Source: Azovibrio restrictus DSM 23866 (lineage in GTDB: Bacteria; Pseudomonadota; Gammaproteobacteria; Burkholderiales; Rhodocyclaceae). Taken from it: a stretch of 64,000 nucleotides of DNA. The first letter of the stretch is position 1. Each line of letters begins with the position of its first letter. Both the position numbers and the translations under genes were made by a program. Below the pieces are notes generated by a model. The model searched no databases, was not told the DNA's origin, and saw only the letters and a program-made list of their open reading frames with translations. The stretch spans positions 62,001-126,000 of the forward strand of contig NZ_AUCH01000014.1 in NCBI RefSeq assembly GCF_000429665.1, written 5' to 3'. This document shows positions 26,019 through 37,000 of the stretch, one piece after another.

Positions 26019-27334
26019 CTCAGGCAAGCCCCGGCCAACCCGCCGACCTGGCGGGCTGGCTGCAACATCTGGAAAGCCTGCATCCCCGAGGCCAGGCCGG
26101 CATCGAACTGGGTCTGGAGCGGGTCCGTCAGGTGAGCCAGGCCCTGGGGCAGGCCCCCTTCTGCCCGGTGATCACCGTGGCCGGCACCAATGGCAAGGGT
26201 TCCACGGTGGCCTACCTGGAATCCATCCTGCACCGGGCCGGCTACCGGGTGGGCTGTTACACCTCTCCCCATCTGCTCCACTACAACGAACGGGTGCGCC
26301 TCCAGGGCGTACCGGCCGACGATGCCGCCCTGTGCGCCGCCTTTGCCCAGGTGGAGGCGGCCCGTCAGGCGGCGGGCGTGTTCCTCACCTATTTCGAGTT
26401 CGGCACCCTGGCGGCCTGGCAGCTCTTTGCCGCGGCCGGCTGCGAGGTGCTGGTGCTGGAAGTGGGCTTGGGCGGACGCCTGGACGCCGTCAATCTCTAT
26501 GATCCCGACCTGGCCCTGGTGACCACCGTGGACCTGGATCACCAGGACTGGCTGGGGCCGGACCGGGAATCCATAGGCTTCGAGAAGGCCGGCATTTTCC
26601 GGGCCGGCCGGCCGGCCCTGTGCGGCGACGCCGATCCCCCCGCCAGCCTGGTGGCCCATGCGGCCCGGCTGGGGAGCCCGCTGCAACTGATCGGCCGGGA
26701 TTTCGGTTTCCAGAAGGATGACGAGAACCGGCTCCAGTGGCGCTACTGGGGGCGCCGGGCCGATGGCAGCATGCAGCGCCGCAGCCTGGCCTACCCGGGT
26801 CTGCGGGGCGGGGTGCAGCTGAAGAATGCGGCCCTGGTGATTGCTGCCCTGGATGCTCTGGCGAGCCAGCTGCCGGTCTCCATGCAGGCGATCCGGGAGG
26901 GGCTGATCCATACGGACATTCCCGGCCGCTTCCAGGTCCTGCCGGGGCGCCCGGCCATCGTCCTGGACGTGGGGCACAACCCCCAGGCCCTGGGGGTGCT
27001 GGCCGAAAACCTGGGGGGCATGGGCTTTTTCGACAAGACCTACGCGGTGCTGGGCATGCTGGCGGACAAGGATGTGGCCGGCAGCATGGCCGCCCTGCGG
27101 GGCCGGATCAGCCACTGGTTCCTGGCCGACCTGGAAGGCCCCCGGGGGCTCAAGGCCGAGGCCCTGGCGGCCCAAGTGGCGGAGGCGGATCCCGGCGTGT
27201 CCTGGAGCTGCCACCCGGACCCGGCCGCGGCCCTTGCTGCGGCGCAGGAACTGGCGGGTGAAAATGATAGAATCCTCGCCTTCGGATCCTTCTACACGGT
27301 GGCCGGCGCCCTGCGGGCCCTGGGCAGGGGATGA
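26015..27334 (+). CDS. folC: Bifunctional dihydrofolate/folylpolyglutamate synthase
   Basis: FolC adds glutamate to dihydropteroate and to folates. The protein has 439 residues of the Mur-ligase fold. The P-loop is TVAGTNGKGSTVAYLE, and later motifs include GRLDAVN, a DHQDWLG metal-binding segment and LDVGHNPQAL. It overlaps accD and the SPOR gene by 4 bases each. The accD-folC-SPOR order is widely conserved in proteobacteria. Confidence 0.97.
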   Translation: MTQASPGQPADLAGWLQHLESLHPRGQAGIELGLERVRQVSQALGQAPFCPVITVAGTNGKGSTVAYLESILHRAGYRVGCYTSPHLLHYNERVRLQGVPADDAALCAAFAQVEAARQAAGVFLTYFEFGTLAAWQLFAAAGCEVLVLEVGLGGRLDAVNLYDPDLALVTTVDLDHQDWLGPDRESIGFEKAGIFRAGRPALCGDADPPASLVAHAARLGSPLQLIGRDFGFQKDDENRLQWRYWGRRADGSMQRRSLAYPGLRGGVQLKNAALVIAALDALASQLPVSMQAIREGLIHTDIPGRFQVLPGRPAIVLDVGHNPQALGVLAENLGGMGFFDKTYAVLGMLADKDVAGSMAALRGRISHWFLADLEGPRGLKAEALAAQVAEADPGVSWSCHPDPAAALAAAQELAGENDRILAFGSFYTVAGALRALGRG

Positions 27335-28182
27335 GTGACGCGGGACGAGGGCCCCGGAGGCCAAGGAAAACCCCAAGCATGATCGACGCTGACGACGTCC
27401 AGCTGCAAATCAAGAAAAAGGCCCGCCGCCGCCTGGTGGGGGCCGTGGCCTTTGCCGCCCTGGCCGCCCTGGTGCTGCCCATGGTCATGGACCAGGAGCC
27501 CAAGCCCCCGGCCCAGGAGGTGGAAATCCGCATCCCAGGCCAGGATGGCAAGCCCTTCCAGCCCAGTCTGGCGGCTGTGCCCGTGCCCCAGGAAGTTCCG
27601 GCGCCCCAGTCGGCACCGGCCGCGGCTCTGCCCGCCGTGGTGCCGCCGCCGGTGCCTGTCCCCGTGACTGCGCCCCAGGCCGACCCTCAGCCCGCCCCCC
27701 CGGCCAGGCCCGTGGCCCAGGTGATCGAGACCGTGCCGGCCCGGGCCGAGCCGCCCAAACCGGCGGCAAAGCCGGAGAGCAAACCCGAATCCAAGCCTGA
27801 AGCCAAACCCCCGGTGAAGCCGGAGGCGAAGCCTGCCAGCAAACCGGAAAGCAAGCCGGAGCCCAAGCCGGCCAAGGTGGACAACGACGAGGCCAAACGG
27901 GCGGCGGCCATCCTGGCGGGCAACGAGCCGGCTGCGGCCGAGCCGGCCGGCAAGGGGCCCCATGTGGTGCTGATCGGGGCCTTTGCCAATGAGGCCAATG
28001 TGCAGAACATCAAGACCAAGCTCGGGGAGCTGGGGATCAAGGTCTATACCGAACCCCTGGATTCGCCCCAGGGCAAGAAAACCCGTGTCCGTGCCGGCCC
28101 CTTCCCCAGCCGCGAGGCGGCTGACAAGGCCCTCGAGAAAATGAAGCGCATCGGGGTTTCCGGGGTTGTCGCTGCCAAATAA
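27331..28182 (+). CDS. SPOR-domain inner-membrane protein (DedD-like)
   Basis: The protein has 283 residues. After a short cytoplasmic segment there is one transmembrane helix (about 38-52, VGAVAFAALAALVLPMV). A long Pro/Lys/Glu-rich periplasmic linker follows, and then a C-terminal SPOR domain (about 208-280, PHVVLIGAFANEANVQN ... RAGPFPSREAA). SPOR domains bind denuded glycan strands at the septum, so a cell-division role is likely. ATG at 27331 overlaps folC; an internal ATG at 27379 is an alternative start. Its stop overlaps cvpA by one base. Confidence 0.9.
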   Translation: MSDAGRGPRRPRKTPSMIDADDVQLQIKKKARRRLVGAVAFAALAALVLPMVMDQEPKPPAQEVEIRIPGQDGKPFQPSLAAVPVPQEVPAPQSAPAAALPAVVPPPVPVPVTAPQADPQPAPPARPVAQVIETVPARAEPPKPAAKPESKPESKPEAKPPVKPEAKPASKPESKPEPKPAKVDNDEAKRAAAILAGNEPAAAEPAGKGPHVVLIGAFANEANVQNIKTKLGELGIKVYTEPLDSPQGKKTRVRAGPFPSREAADKALEKMKRIGVSGVVAAK

Positions 28183-28673
28183 TGACCTTCTTCGATTACG
28201 GGGTCATCGCCATCGTCGGTGCCTCCCTGCTGCTGGGCCTCTGGCGTGGTGTGGTGGGCGAACTGATCGCCCTGGCCGCCTGGATTCTGGCCTTCTTTGC
28301 CGCCCGGGAGTTCGGGCCCCAGCTGGGGCAATCCCTGTTTACCGGTATCAGCGACCCGGCCATCCGCACCCTGGCGGGCTGGGCGGCCGTATTCATCGGC
28401 GTCCTGGTGCTCATGTCCCTGGGACGGCTGGCAGCCAGCAGCATGATTCGGGCCCTGGGGCTGGGTTTGTCCGACCGGCTCCTGGGGCTGTTCTTCGGCC
28501 TGCTCCGGGGCCTGCTGATCGTACTCATCCTGGTGGCCGTGGGCGGCATGACCGCGGCGCCGAAACAAAACTGGTGGTTGCAGGCCCAGCTGTCCCCGCC
28601 CCTGGAAACCGCCGTACTGGCAGCCCGGCCGTGGCTGCCCGAAGATGTGGCGAAACGAATTAAATTCAGATAG
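28182..28673 (+). CDS. cvpA: CvpA family membrane protein
   Basis: The protein has 163 residues with four predicted membrane segments and the CvpA pattern (DYGVIAIVGASLLLGLWRG at the start, then GLGLSDRLLGLFFGLLRG). CvpA is known for its link to colicin V secretion and membrane-stress phenotypes; its molecular role is unclear. It lies directly before purF, as in E. coli and most betaproteobacteria. Confidence 0.93.
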   Translation: MTFFDYGVIAIVGASLLLGLWRGVVGELIALAAWILAFFAAREFGPQLGQSLFTGISDPAIRTLAGWAAVFIGVLVLMSLGRLAASSMIRALGLGLSDRLLGLFFGLLRGLLIVLILVAVGGMTAAPKQNWWLQAQLSPPLETAVLAARPWLPEDVAKRIKFR

Positions 28674-28686
28674 TTAGGAAATTGCT

Positions 28687-30222
28687 ATGTGCGGTATTTT
28701 GGGTGTAGTCGCAACCACTCCGGTCAACCAGCTGCTCTATGACGGCCTGATGGTGCTGCAGCACCGGGGGCAGGATGCAGCAGGGATCGCCACGGCGGAA
28801 GGGCATACCTTCCACCTGCACAAGGGCCCGGGCCTGGTCCGGGACGTGTTCCGCACCCGCAACATGCGGGCCCTGCCGGGCAACTGGGGTATCGGCCACT
28901 GCCGTTATCCGACCGCTGGTTCCGCCTGGAACTTCGCCGAGGCCCAGCCCTTCTACGTCAATTCGCCCTTCGGCATCACCCTGGCCCACAACGGCAACCT
29001 GACCAATTCCGAGGAATTGAAACGGGTGATGTTCGAGCAGGACCTGCGTCATGTGAACACCAATTCCGATTCGGAGGTGCTCCTGAACGTGCTGGCCCAT
29101 GAGCTTCAGGCCCATGCCAAGGGTCCCCGGCTGGACCTGGACACCATCTTTGCCGCCGTGGCCGGGGTGCACCGGCGCTGCAAGGGCGCCTACGCGGTGG
29201 TCGCCATGATTGCCGGCTATGGCCTCCTGGCCTTCCGGGACCCCTACGGCATTCGTCCCCTGGTGGTGGGCACCAACGAAACCATGGCCGGCACCGAGTA
29301 CCTGGTGGCTTCCGAATCCGTGACCCTGGATACCCTGGGGTTCCAGGTGATGCGCGACGTGGCCCCCGGCGAAGCCGTGTTCATCGACCTGAACCTGAAG
29401 TTCAGCGCCCGCCAGTGCGCCGAAAAGCCCATGCTGGCGCCCTGCATCTTCGAATACGTCTACCTGGCCCGGCCCGATTCCATGATGGACGGGGTGTCCG
29501 TCTATGAAACCCGGCTGTCCATGGGGGAATTCCTGGCCGAGAAGGTGAAGAAGTTCATCCCGGTGGAGGAGATCGACGTGGTCATCCCCATCCCCGATTC
29601 CAGCCGCCCCTCCGCCATGCAGCTGGCCCAGAAGCTGGGCATTCCCTATCGGGAAGGCTTCGTCAAGAACCGCTACGTGGGCCGCACCTTCATCATGCCC
29701 GGCCAGGCCATGCGCAAGAAGTCCGTGCGCCAGAAGCTCAATACCGTGGGCCAGGAATTCAAGGGCAAACGGGTGCTGCTGGTGGATGACTCCATCGTGC
29801 GCGGCACCACCAGCCGGGAAATCGTGGAAATGGCCCGGGCTGCCGGGGCCCTGAAGGTGTATTTCGCCTCCGCCGCGCCCCCGGTGCGCTACCCGAACGT
29901 GTACGGCATCGACATGCCGACCCGGGCGGAGCTGATCGCCACCGACCGCACCGGCGAGGAAATCGCCCGGGAGATCGGTGCCGACGCTCTGGTGTACCAG
30001 GACCTGGAAGCCCTGGAGGCCTCCATCACCGCCCTGAACCCGGACCTGAAGGTGTTCGACACCTCCTGCTTCAACGGCTGCTACATCACCGGCGACGTGA
30101 CCCCCGAGTACCTGAACCACGTGGAAAACAAGCGCAACGGCAAGGCCAAGTCCAGTGACGAGGACGGCACCGGTTCCCGTCAGATGGTGCTGGGCCTGGC
30201 CCCCGACGAGGGGCAGGACTGA
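28687..30222 (+). CDS. purF: Amidophosphoribosyltransferase
   Basis: PurF makes 5-phosphoribosylamine from PRPP and glutamine, the first purine step. The protein has 511 residues. Nucleophile Cys2 follows the initiator Met (MCGILGVV), marking the N-terminal glutamine amidotransferase domain. The phosphoribosyltransferase domain carries VLLVDDSIVRGTTSREI. Its stop overlaps the metZ start by one base (TGATG). Confidence 0.99.
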   Translation: MCGILGVVATTPVNQLLYDGLMVLQHRGQDAAGIATAEGHTFHLHKGPGLVRDVFRTRNMRALPGNWGIGHCRYPTAGSAWNFAEAQPFYVNSPFGITLAHNGNLTNSEELKRVMFEQDLRHVNTNSDSEVLLNVLAHELQAHAKGPRLDLDTIFAAVAGVHRRCKGAYAVVAMIAGYGLLAFRDPYGIRPLVVGTNETMAGTEYLVASESVTLDTLGFQVMRDVAPGEAVFIDLNLKFSARQCAEKPMLAPCIFEYVYLARPDSMMDGVSVYETRLSMGEFLAEKVKKFIPVEEIDVVIPIPDSSRPSAMQLAQKLGIPYREGFVKNRYVGRTFIMPGQAMRKKSVRQKLNTVGQEFKGKRVLLVDDSIVRGTTSREIVEMARAAGALKVYFASAAPPVRYPNVYGIDMPTRAELIATDRTGEEIAREIGADALVYQDLEALEASITALNPDLKVFDTSCFNGCYITGDVTPEYLNHVENKRNGKAKSSDEDGTGSRQMVLGLAPDEGQD

Positions 30223-31397
30223 TGGACACTGAGTACCAGCTGGAAACCCTGGCCGTGCGCGCCGGCCAGGAGCGCAGCCAGTTCGGCGAGCACGCCGAAG
30301 CCCTGTACCTGACCTCCAGTTTCGTCTTCGAGAACGCCGCCCAGGCGGCCGCCCGCTTTTCCGGGGCGGAGGCCGGCAATGTCTACGCCCGCTTCTCCAA
30401 CCCCACGGTGAGCATGTTCCAGCAGCGCCTGGCGGCCCTGGAAGGGGCCGAGGACTGCGTCGCCACGGCGAGCGGCATGTCGGCCATCATGGCCCTGTGC
30501 CTGGCCCATCTGAAAGCCGGTGACCACATCGTCGCCTCCAACGGTCTGTTCGGCGCCACCCTGCAGCTGTTCGGCAACATCCTGTCCCGCTGCGGCATCA
30601 GCTGCACCACCGTGCCCCAGACCGATCCGTCGGCCTGGGAAGCGGCCATCCGTCCCGAGACCCGGCTCTTTTTCCTGGAGACCCCCTCCAATCCCCTCAC
30701 CCAGGTGGCAGACATCCGCGCCCTGGCGGAGATCGCCCACCGGCGCGACATCCTGGTGGCGGTGGACAACTGCTTCTGCACCCCCATCCTGCAGCGGCCC
30801 CTGGAGCTGGGGGCGGACCTGGTGGTGCATTCGGCCACCAAGTACCTGGATGGTCAGGGCCGGGTCCTGGGGGGCGCTGTGTGCGGCCCGAAGAAATACA
30901 CCGAGGAAGTGTTCAAGTACCTGCGCACGGCGGGCCCCACCCTGTCGGCCTTCAATGCCTGGGTACTCTTGAAGGGCCTGGAAACCCTGAAGCTGCGCAT
31001 CGAGGCCCAGTCCGCCAACGCCCTGGCCCTGGCCACCTGGCTGGAAGCCCATCCCCGGGTGAGCCGGGTGTTCTACCCGGGGCTCGCCTCCCATCCCCAG
31101 CATGACCTGGCCATGCGCCAGCAGCGCCTGGGCGGGGCCATCGTCAGCTTCGAAGTCCAGGGCAGCCGGGCTGAAGCCTGGCGGGTGGTGGATTCCTGCC
31201 GGCTCCTGTCGATCACCGCCAACCTGGGTGACACCAAGACCACCATCACCCATCCGGCCACCACCACCCACGGCCGCATCAGTCCGGAAGCCCGGGCGGA
31301 TGCGGGCATTTCCGAAGGCCTGCTGCGTATTGCCGTGGGCCTGGAGGCGGTGGAGGACATCAAGGCTGACCTGGAGCGGGGCCTCTCGGCTGCCTGA
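30222..31397 (+). CDS. metZ: O-succinylhomoserine sulfhydrylase
   Basis: This is a PLP enzyme of the Cys/Met metabolism family that makes homocysteine directly from O-succinylhomoserine and sulfide. The protein has 391 residues with the PLP lysine in HSATKYLDGQGRVLGG, a conserved phosphate-binding SGMSA, and the SNPTVSMF signature. The adjacency to purF and lack of a cystathionine-synthase-type insert favour MetZ over MetB. Substrate choice, succinyl versus acetyl, cannot be proved from sequence. Confidence 0.93.
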   Translation: MDTEYQLETLAVRAGQERSQFGEHAEALYLTSSFVFENAAQAAARFSGAEAGNVYARFSNPTVSMFQQRLAALEGAEDCVATASGMSAIMALCLAHLKAGDHIVASNGLFGATLQLFGNILSRCGISCTTVPQTDPSAWEAAIRPETRLFFLETPSNPLTQVADIRALAEIAHRRDILVAVDNCFCTPILQRPLELGADLVVHSATKYLDGQGRVLGGAVCGPKKYTEEVFKYLRTAGPTLSAFNAWVLLKGLETLKLRIEAQSANALALATWLEAHPRVSRVFYPGLASHPQHDLAMRQQRLGGAIVSFEVQGSRAEAWRVVDSCRLLSITANLGDTKTTITHPATTTHGRISPEARADAGISEGLLRIAVGLEAVEDIKADLERGLSAA

Positions 31398-31417
31398 CCC
31401 CAGGATGGAGCGCGCCC

Positions 31418-32656
31418 ATGCCCGCCGTTGATGTGGATCGCCTGCAGCCCGGGGTCTTCATCTGCCTGGCGGAGCTGGGCTGGCTCAACCATCCCTTCCT
31501 GCTCAACCAGTTCCGCATCGTCAGCGACAAGCAGATCCATGCCCTGCGGGAAATGGGCATCCGCCAGGTGGAGTGGGACCCGGCCCGCAGCAGCGCCGAA
31601 CCCCTGCCGCAGCCCAGCACCGACGAGGGGGAGCTGGACTTCGGCGGCATGGCCCTGGCGGGCATGCTGGACGAGAAGCGCCAGCGCATCGCCCGGGTCC
31701 AGGCCCAGCGGGACCGGCTCGCCCGGCGGGAGCGGGAGTTCGAGCAGGAGGCGGCGTCCGCCTCCGAAGTGTTCAAGGAAATCGCCGCCCGTCCCCAGGA
31801 GGCCCACCACAAGGCCCAGGCCATGGTGTCGCGCCTGGTGGATGGCCTGCTCGGGGCCGAGAGTGTCGCCATTCATCTGGTGAACATGAAGGGCAAGGAC
31901 CACGGCCTGGCCTTCCACGCCCTGAACGTGATGGTGCTCTCCCTGCTCCTGGGGCAGCGCCTCAAGCTTTCCGCCGAGGAGCTCAAGAGCCTGGGCCAGG
32001 GGGCCCTGTTCCACGATGCGGGCAAGGCGGAAATCCCGCCCCGCATCCTCCGGGCCGCCAGCCGCACCCCGCCCGAGGAAGAGTTCTACCGGGCCCACGT
32101 GGGCTACGGCATCAAGGCCGTGGCGGGCATGAAGAACCTGCTCACCCCGGCCCGCAACATCATCGCCTGCCACCATGAGCAATGGGACGGGGCCGGCTTT
32201 CCCAACCGCCTGGCCGGGGAGAAGATTCCCCGCCTGGCCCGCATCGTCGCCATCGCCAACCGTTACGACAACCTCTGCAATCCCTTCGACCTGAAGCAGG
32301 CCAGGACGCCTGCCGAGGCCCTGGGGCAGATGTTCCGCCAGGAGGGCGGGCGCTACGACCCGGAGCTGCTGCAGCAGTTCGTCAAGACCCTGGGAGTGTT
32401 CCCTCCCGGCAGTTTCGTGCAGCTGGACAACGGCGCCCTGGGCCTGGTGGTGGAGAGCAATGCCGGCGACCTGCTGCATCCTCTGGTGATGCTCTACGAC
32501 CCGGACGTGCCCCGGAACGAGGCGATCCTGGTGGACCTGCGCGACACGGACCTGAAGGTGGAATCCGCCGTCAGCCCCGCCCGCCTGCCCGTGGATGCCG
32601 TCGAATACCTGGCTCCCCGGGGCCGCATCGATTACTACATCGAAGGCAGCAAGTAG
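31418..32656 (+). CDS. HD-GYP cyclic-di-GMP phosphodiesterase
   Basis: The protein has 412 residues. The N-terminal region (about 1-110) is DUF3391-like, with a predicted helix and coiled region after it. The C-terminal half is an HD-GYP domain with FHDAGK (HD metal pair), a GYGIKAVAGM stretch, CHHEQWDGAGFP and ARIVAIANRYDNL. GYP is replaced by GFP, a common functional variant. It would hydrolyse c-di-GMP. The start is ATG, 20 bases after metZ, and the gene is convergent with the efflux operon. Confidence 0.92.
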   Translation: MPAVDVDRLQPGVFICLAELGWLNHPFLLNQFRIVSDKQIHALREMGIRQVEWDPARSSAEPLPQPSTDEGELDFGGMALAGMLDEKRQRIARVQAQRDRLARREREFEQEAASASEVFKEIAARPQEAHHKAQAMVSRLVDGLLGAESVAIHLVNMKGKDHGLAFHALNVMVLSLLLGQRLKLSAEELKSLGQGALFHDAGKAEIPPRILRAASRTPPEEEFYRAHVGYGIKAVAGMKNLLTPARNIIACHHEQWDGAGFPNRLAGEKIPRLARIVAIANRYDNLCNPFDLKQARTPAEALGQMFRQEGGRYDPELLQQFVKTLGVFPPGSFVQLDNGALGLVVESNAGDLLHPLVMLYDPDVPRNEAILVDLRDTDLKVESAVSPARLPVDAVEYLAPRGRIDYYIEGSK

Positions 32657-32669
32657 GCCTGTCCCGGCC

Positions 32670-34094
32670 TCAACCCTGTTCCCCTCCGCCGCCCAGGGCC
32701 TTGTAGAGCCCGATGGCATTGCGGATTTCCTCCCGCCGCAGTTCCAGCAGGGCGAGTCTGGCCCCGTAGGCCTGGCGCTGGGCGTCCAGCAGTTCCAGGC
32801 GGCTGTCCAGCCCGGCCCGGTAACGCAGGGTGGAAAGCTCCCGGCGCCGCTCGGCACTGGCCACGGTCTTTTCCTGCGCCTCGATCTGGCGGCCGAAGGT
32901 GGCGCTACCGGCCAGACCGTCCTGCACCTCCCGGAAGGCTCCCTGGATGGCCCGTTCGTATTCGACCACGGCGGCGGTGCGGCGCAGTTCGGCCAGGCGC
33001 AGTTCGGCCCGCAGGCGACCGGCGGTGAAGATGGGCTGGGTGATCTGGGGCGTGAAGGCCCAGGTCCTGTGATCGCCCTGGAAGAGCGAGCCGAAGGAGG
33101 GGCTGATGGCGCCTACGGAGAGGGTCAGCAGCAGGCGCGGGAAGAAGGCGGCCCGGGCAGCCCCGATATCCGCGTTGGCCGCCCGTAGGGATTGTTCTGC
33201 CTGCAGCAGGTCGGGACGTTGCAGCAGCAAGGCCGAGGGCAGTCCGGCTGGCAGTTGGGTGATTACCGGGTGGGCATCCAGCGCCAGGGGGGGCGGCAGT
33301 TCCGGGGGCTGGGGCGTGCCTGTCAGCAGGGCCAGGCCATGGCGGGCCTGGGCCAGGGCGCGGCGCCGGCTTTCCAGGTCGGCTTCGGCGGTAGCGACCT
33401 GGCCTTCCGCCTGGGCCACGTCCAGGCCGCTGTTCTGCTGGGCCAGTTTCAGCTTGCGCGCCAGTTCCAGGGACTGGCGCCAGTCTTCCAGGGTCAGTTC
33501 GGTCAGACGCAGTTGTTCCTCCGCCAGGCGTTCGGCGAAATAGGCCTCGGCCACCGCCCCGATCAGGCTGATACGGGCCGCCCGCAGGCCGTGCTCACTG
33601 GCCAGGTAGCGGGCGAAGGCAGCTTCCGAAAGGGCTCCGACGCGACCGAACAGATCCACTTCGAAGGCCGTGATGCCCAGGGCGGCGCTGCGGGAATCGC
33701 TGATGCCTGTCTTCGTCTCGGCGTCGGCGGAACTGCGCTGGCGGCTGGCGCCCAGACCTGCTTCCAGGGAAGGCAGCCGGGCGCTGCCCGCCATGTCGTA
33801 CTGGGCCTGGAGCTGGGCCACCTGGAGCAGGGCCAGGCGCAGGTCGTGGTTGTGTTCCAGGGCCAGGGTGATGAGCTGCTGCAGGCGGGGATCGGGGAAC
33901 ATCTGGCGCCAGCCCAGGGCCGCCGCCGAGGAACTGCTGTCGATGGGGGTCCCGGCGCCAGGCAGGGCAGGCCGGTACTGGGCAGGCAGTCCGGCCTGGG
34001 GCTGCGGCAGTTCCGGGATCAGGGAGCAGCCCCAGAGAAGCTGGGAGAGCAAAAGGCCGGCGGCAGCTGCCCGGCGGGTGCATGGGGGGCGCAT
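32670..34094 (-). CDS. RND efflux outer-membrane lipoprotein (OprM/NodT family)
   Basis: The protein has 474 residues. A lipoprotein signal (lipobox near LLWGC) is followed by two tandem outer-membrane-efflux repeats forming the beta-barrel and periplasmic alpha-tunnel. ATG at 34094 has AGGAG 6 bases upstream. It lies 2 bases after the RND pump gene, as the third gene of a tripartite exporter operon. It ends 13 bases from the convergent HD-GYP gene. Confidence 0.93.
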   Translation of the reverse strand: MRPPCTRRAAAAGLLLSQLLWGCSLIPELPQPQAGLPAQYRPALPGAGTPIDSSSSAAALGWRQMFPDPRLQQLITLALEHNHDLRLALLQVAQLQAQYDMAGSARLPSLEAGLGASRQRSSADAETKTGISDSRSAALGITAFEVDLFGRVGALSEAAFARYLASEHGLRAARISLIGAVAEAYFAERLAEEQLRLTELTLEDWRQSLELARKLKLAQQNSGLDVAQAEGQVATAEADLESRRRALAQARHGLALLTGTPQPPELPPPLALDAHPVITQLPAGLPSALLLQRPDLLQAEQSLRAANADIGAARAAFFPRLLLTLSVGAISPSFGSLFQGDHRTWAFTPQITQPIFTAGRLRAELRLAELRRTAAVVEYERAIQGAFREVQDGLAGSATFGRQIEAQEKTVASAERRRELSTLRYRAGLDSRLELLDAQRQAYGARLALLELRREEIRNAIGLYKALGGGGEQG

Positions 34095-34096
34095 GT

Positions 34097-37000
34097 TCAC
34101 TCCTGGTTCCCGCGCTGCAGCAGGCGTCTGAGGGCGGGAGGCAGGCTCAGGCGTTCCCACAGGCCGAGAACGAAAACGAAGAATATGGGGACAAAAAATA
34201 TGGCCAGCACCGTGGCGGCCACCATGCCGCCGAACACCCCGGTGCCGATGGCCTGCTGGGTTTCGGCGCTGGCGCCGCTGGCCAGCATCAGGGGCAGCAC
34301 GCCCAGGGCGAAGGCCAGGGAGGTCATGAGGATGGGGCGCAGGCGTAGCCGGGCAGCGGCGGCGGCCGCCTCCATCAGGTCCATGCCTCGTTCGTGCAGC
34401 TGCTTGGCGAACTCGATGATGAGGATGGCGTTCTTGGCCGAGAGGCCGATCACCGTGATCAGGCCCACCTTGAAGAAGACATCATTGGGCATGCCGCGCA
34501 GATACACGGCCAGGATCGCGCCGATCAGCCCCAGGGGCACCACCAGCAGCACCGCCAGGGGAATGCTCCAGCTCTCGTACAGGGCCGCCAGGACGAGGAA
34601 CACCACCAGGATGGAGAGAGCCATCAGCAAGGGAGCCTGGGCCGCCGACTGGCGTTCCTGCAGGGACTGGCCGGTCCACTCCACGGCGAAGCCGGGGGGC
34701 AGTCTGGCGGCCAGGCGCTCCATCTCGGCCATGGCTGCGCCGCTGGAGGCGCCGGGAGCGGCACTGCCGGCGATGCGCACCGACGGGTAACCCTGGTAGC
34801 GGATCATCTGCAGGGGAATATCGCTCCATTCGGGGGTCACCATTTCCCCGAGGGACACCATGCCGCCGGCGTTGTTGCGCACGTAGAGGCGCAGGATGTC
34901 TTCCACCTGCATGCGGGCGCCGGCCTCGGCCTGGATGATCACCTGCTGCATCCGCCCCTCGTTGGGGAAGTCATTGACATAGAGGGAGCCCATGGCCGTA
35001 GACAGGGTGTCGCTGATGCTGGCGAAGGAGACCCCCAGGGCCTCGGCCTTTTGCCGGTCGACGTTGAGCTTGACGCTGGTGCCCGGCGGCAGGCCCTCGG
35101 GATAGACATCGGTCACCAGCTGGCTTGCCGCAGCCATGGCCAGCAGCTTCTGCTGGGCAGCCATGAGGGCGGCGTAGCCCTGGTTGGCCCGGTCCTGCAG
35201 GCGCATGGAAAAGCCGGAAGAGGTGCCCAGCTCTTCGATGGCCGGCGGCATCAGGGTGATCACCATGCCTTCCCGGGTACTGGTCATCGCTTCCTGGGCC
35301 GCCGCCACCTCGGCGCCGGCGCTGGCGCCCTGGCGCTCCTTCCAGTCCTTCAAGGTGGTGAAAATGATGGCGGCGTTGGGGCCGGAGCCGGAAAAGCCCC
35401 AGCCCATCACTGTCTGCACGGCCTCGATGCCGGGGCGGCCAACGGCGTGCGCCTCGAAACGCTTGACCACATCCAGGGTTCGCTCGGTGGTGGCATCGGA
35501 AGGCAGCTGGATGGAGGTGATGAAATATCCCTGGTCTTCCGCGGGCAGGAAGTCCGAAGGCAGGTACCAGAAGGCCAGGATCAGCGTCCCCACGAGGCAG
35601 GCGAATACCGCCATGGCCCGGCCACCGCGCCGCACCAGCGCCATCACCCGGCTTTCATAGCGGCCGGTCAGGCGCTCAAAGTTGCGGTTGAACCAGCCGA
35701 AGAACCCCCGTTTTTCGTGATGGGACGGGTCCACCGGCTGGAGCAGGGTGGCGCACAGGGCTGGCGTCAGGGTCAGGGCGAGAAAGGCGGAAAAGAGGAT
35801 GGATACCGCCATGGACAGGGTGAACTGGCGGTAGATGACGCCCACAGAGCCCCCTGCCAGAGCCATGGGAATGAACACGGCGATGAGCACCAGGGTGATG
35901 CCGACCACGGCGCCGGAGATTTCCTCCATGGCCTTCAGGGTTGCCTCCCTGGGAGACAATCCTTCCGTGACCATCAAGCGTTCCACGTTTTCCACCACCA
36001 CGATGGCGTCGTCCACGATGATGCCGATGGCCAGCACCATGCCGAACATGGTCAGCACGTTGATGGAGAACCCGGTCGCCAGCATCACCGTGAAGGTGCC
36101 GAGCAGGGCGATGGGCGCCACGATGGCGGGAATGAAGGTGTAGCGCACGTTCTGCAGGAACAGGTACATCACCAGGAACACCAGGACCATGGCTTCCACC
36201 AGGGTCTGGGCCACCTTCTCGATGGAAATCTGCACGAAGGGGGCGGTGTCGAAGGGGATGGAATAGCGCATTCCCGGCGGCAGGCTTTTGCTCAGTTCGG
36301 CCAGCCGTGCCCGTACTGCGGCGGAGGTCCGCACCGCGTTGGCTCCGGGAGACATCTGCACCCCCAGAGCGGCAGCCACCTGGCCGTTTTCCCGGTTTGA
36401 TTCCCCGTAGCTCTGGGCCCCCAGGACGACCCGGGCCACATCGCCCAGGACGACCTTGGAGCCATCGGGATTGGCGCGCAGGACGATGGCGGCAAACTGC
36501 TCGGGATTGGTGAGTTGGCCATCCACGGTGACCGGGAAAGTGACGCGCTGTCCTGCGATAGTGGGGGCTCCGCCCACCCGCCCCGGGGCGATCTGGGCAT
36601 TCTGGCGCTGCACGGCGTCGCTCAGGTCGCTCATGGAAAGCTGGTAGGCGATCAGCTTGGCCGGGTCCACCCAGATGCGCATGGCGGCTTCGGAGCCGAA
36701 CAGCTGCACCCGGCCCACTCCTTCCACCCGCCGCAGCTCATCGACCACGTGCCGGGCCATGTAGTCATTGAGCGTGATCTCGTCGTGGCCGCCGTCTTCG
36801 GACTTGAGACTGATGAACATCAGGAAGGAAGAGGCTGCCGATTCGAACCGCAGGCCGTTTTGCCGGACCACGGCAGGCAGGCGCGGCTCCACGGCCGTGA
36901 TCCGGTTCTGCATGTCCACCTGGGCCAGCTCGGGGTTGGTACCGGGCTTGAAGGTGGCCGTGATCTGGGCTGCGCCGGAGGTATCGGTGGCAGATTCGAA

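Noticed and set aside
27700..27880. Tandem Lys-Pro-Glu repeats resembling a DNA repeat element
   Set aside because: They are the coding sequence of the SPOR protein's periplasmic linker, and similar tracts occur in fimV for the same reason.
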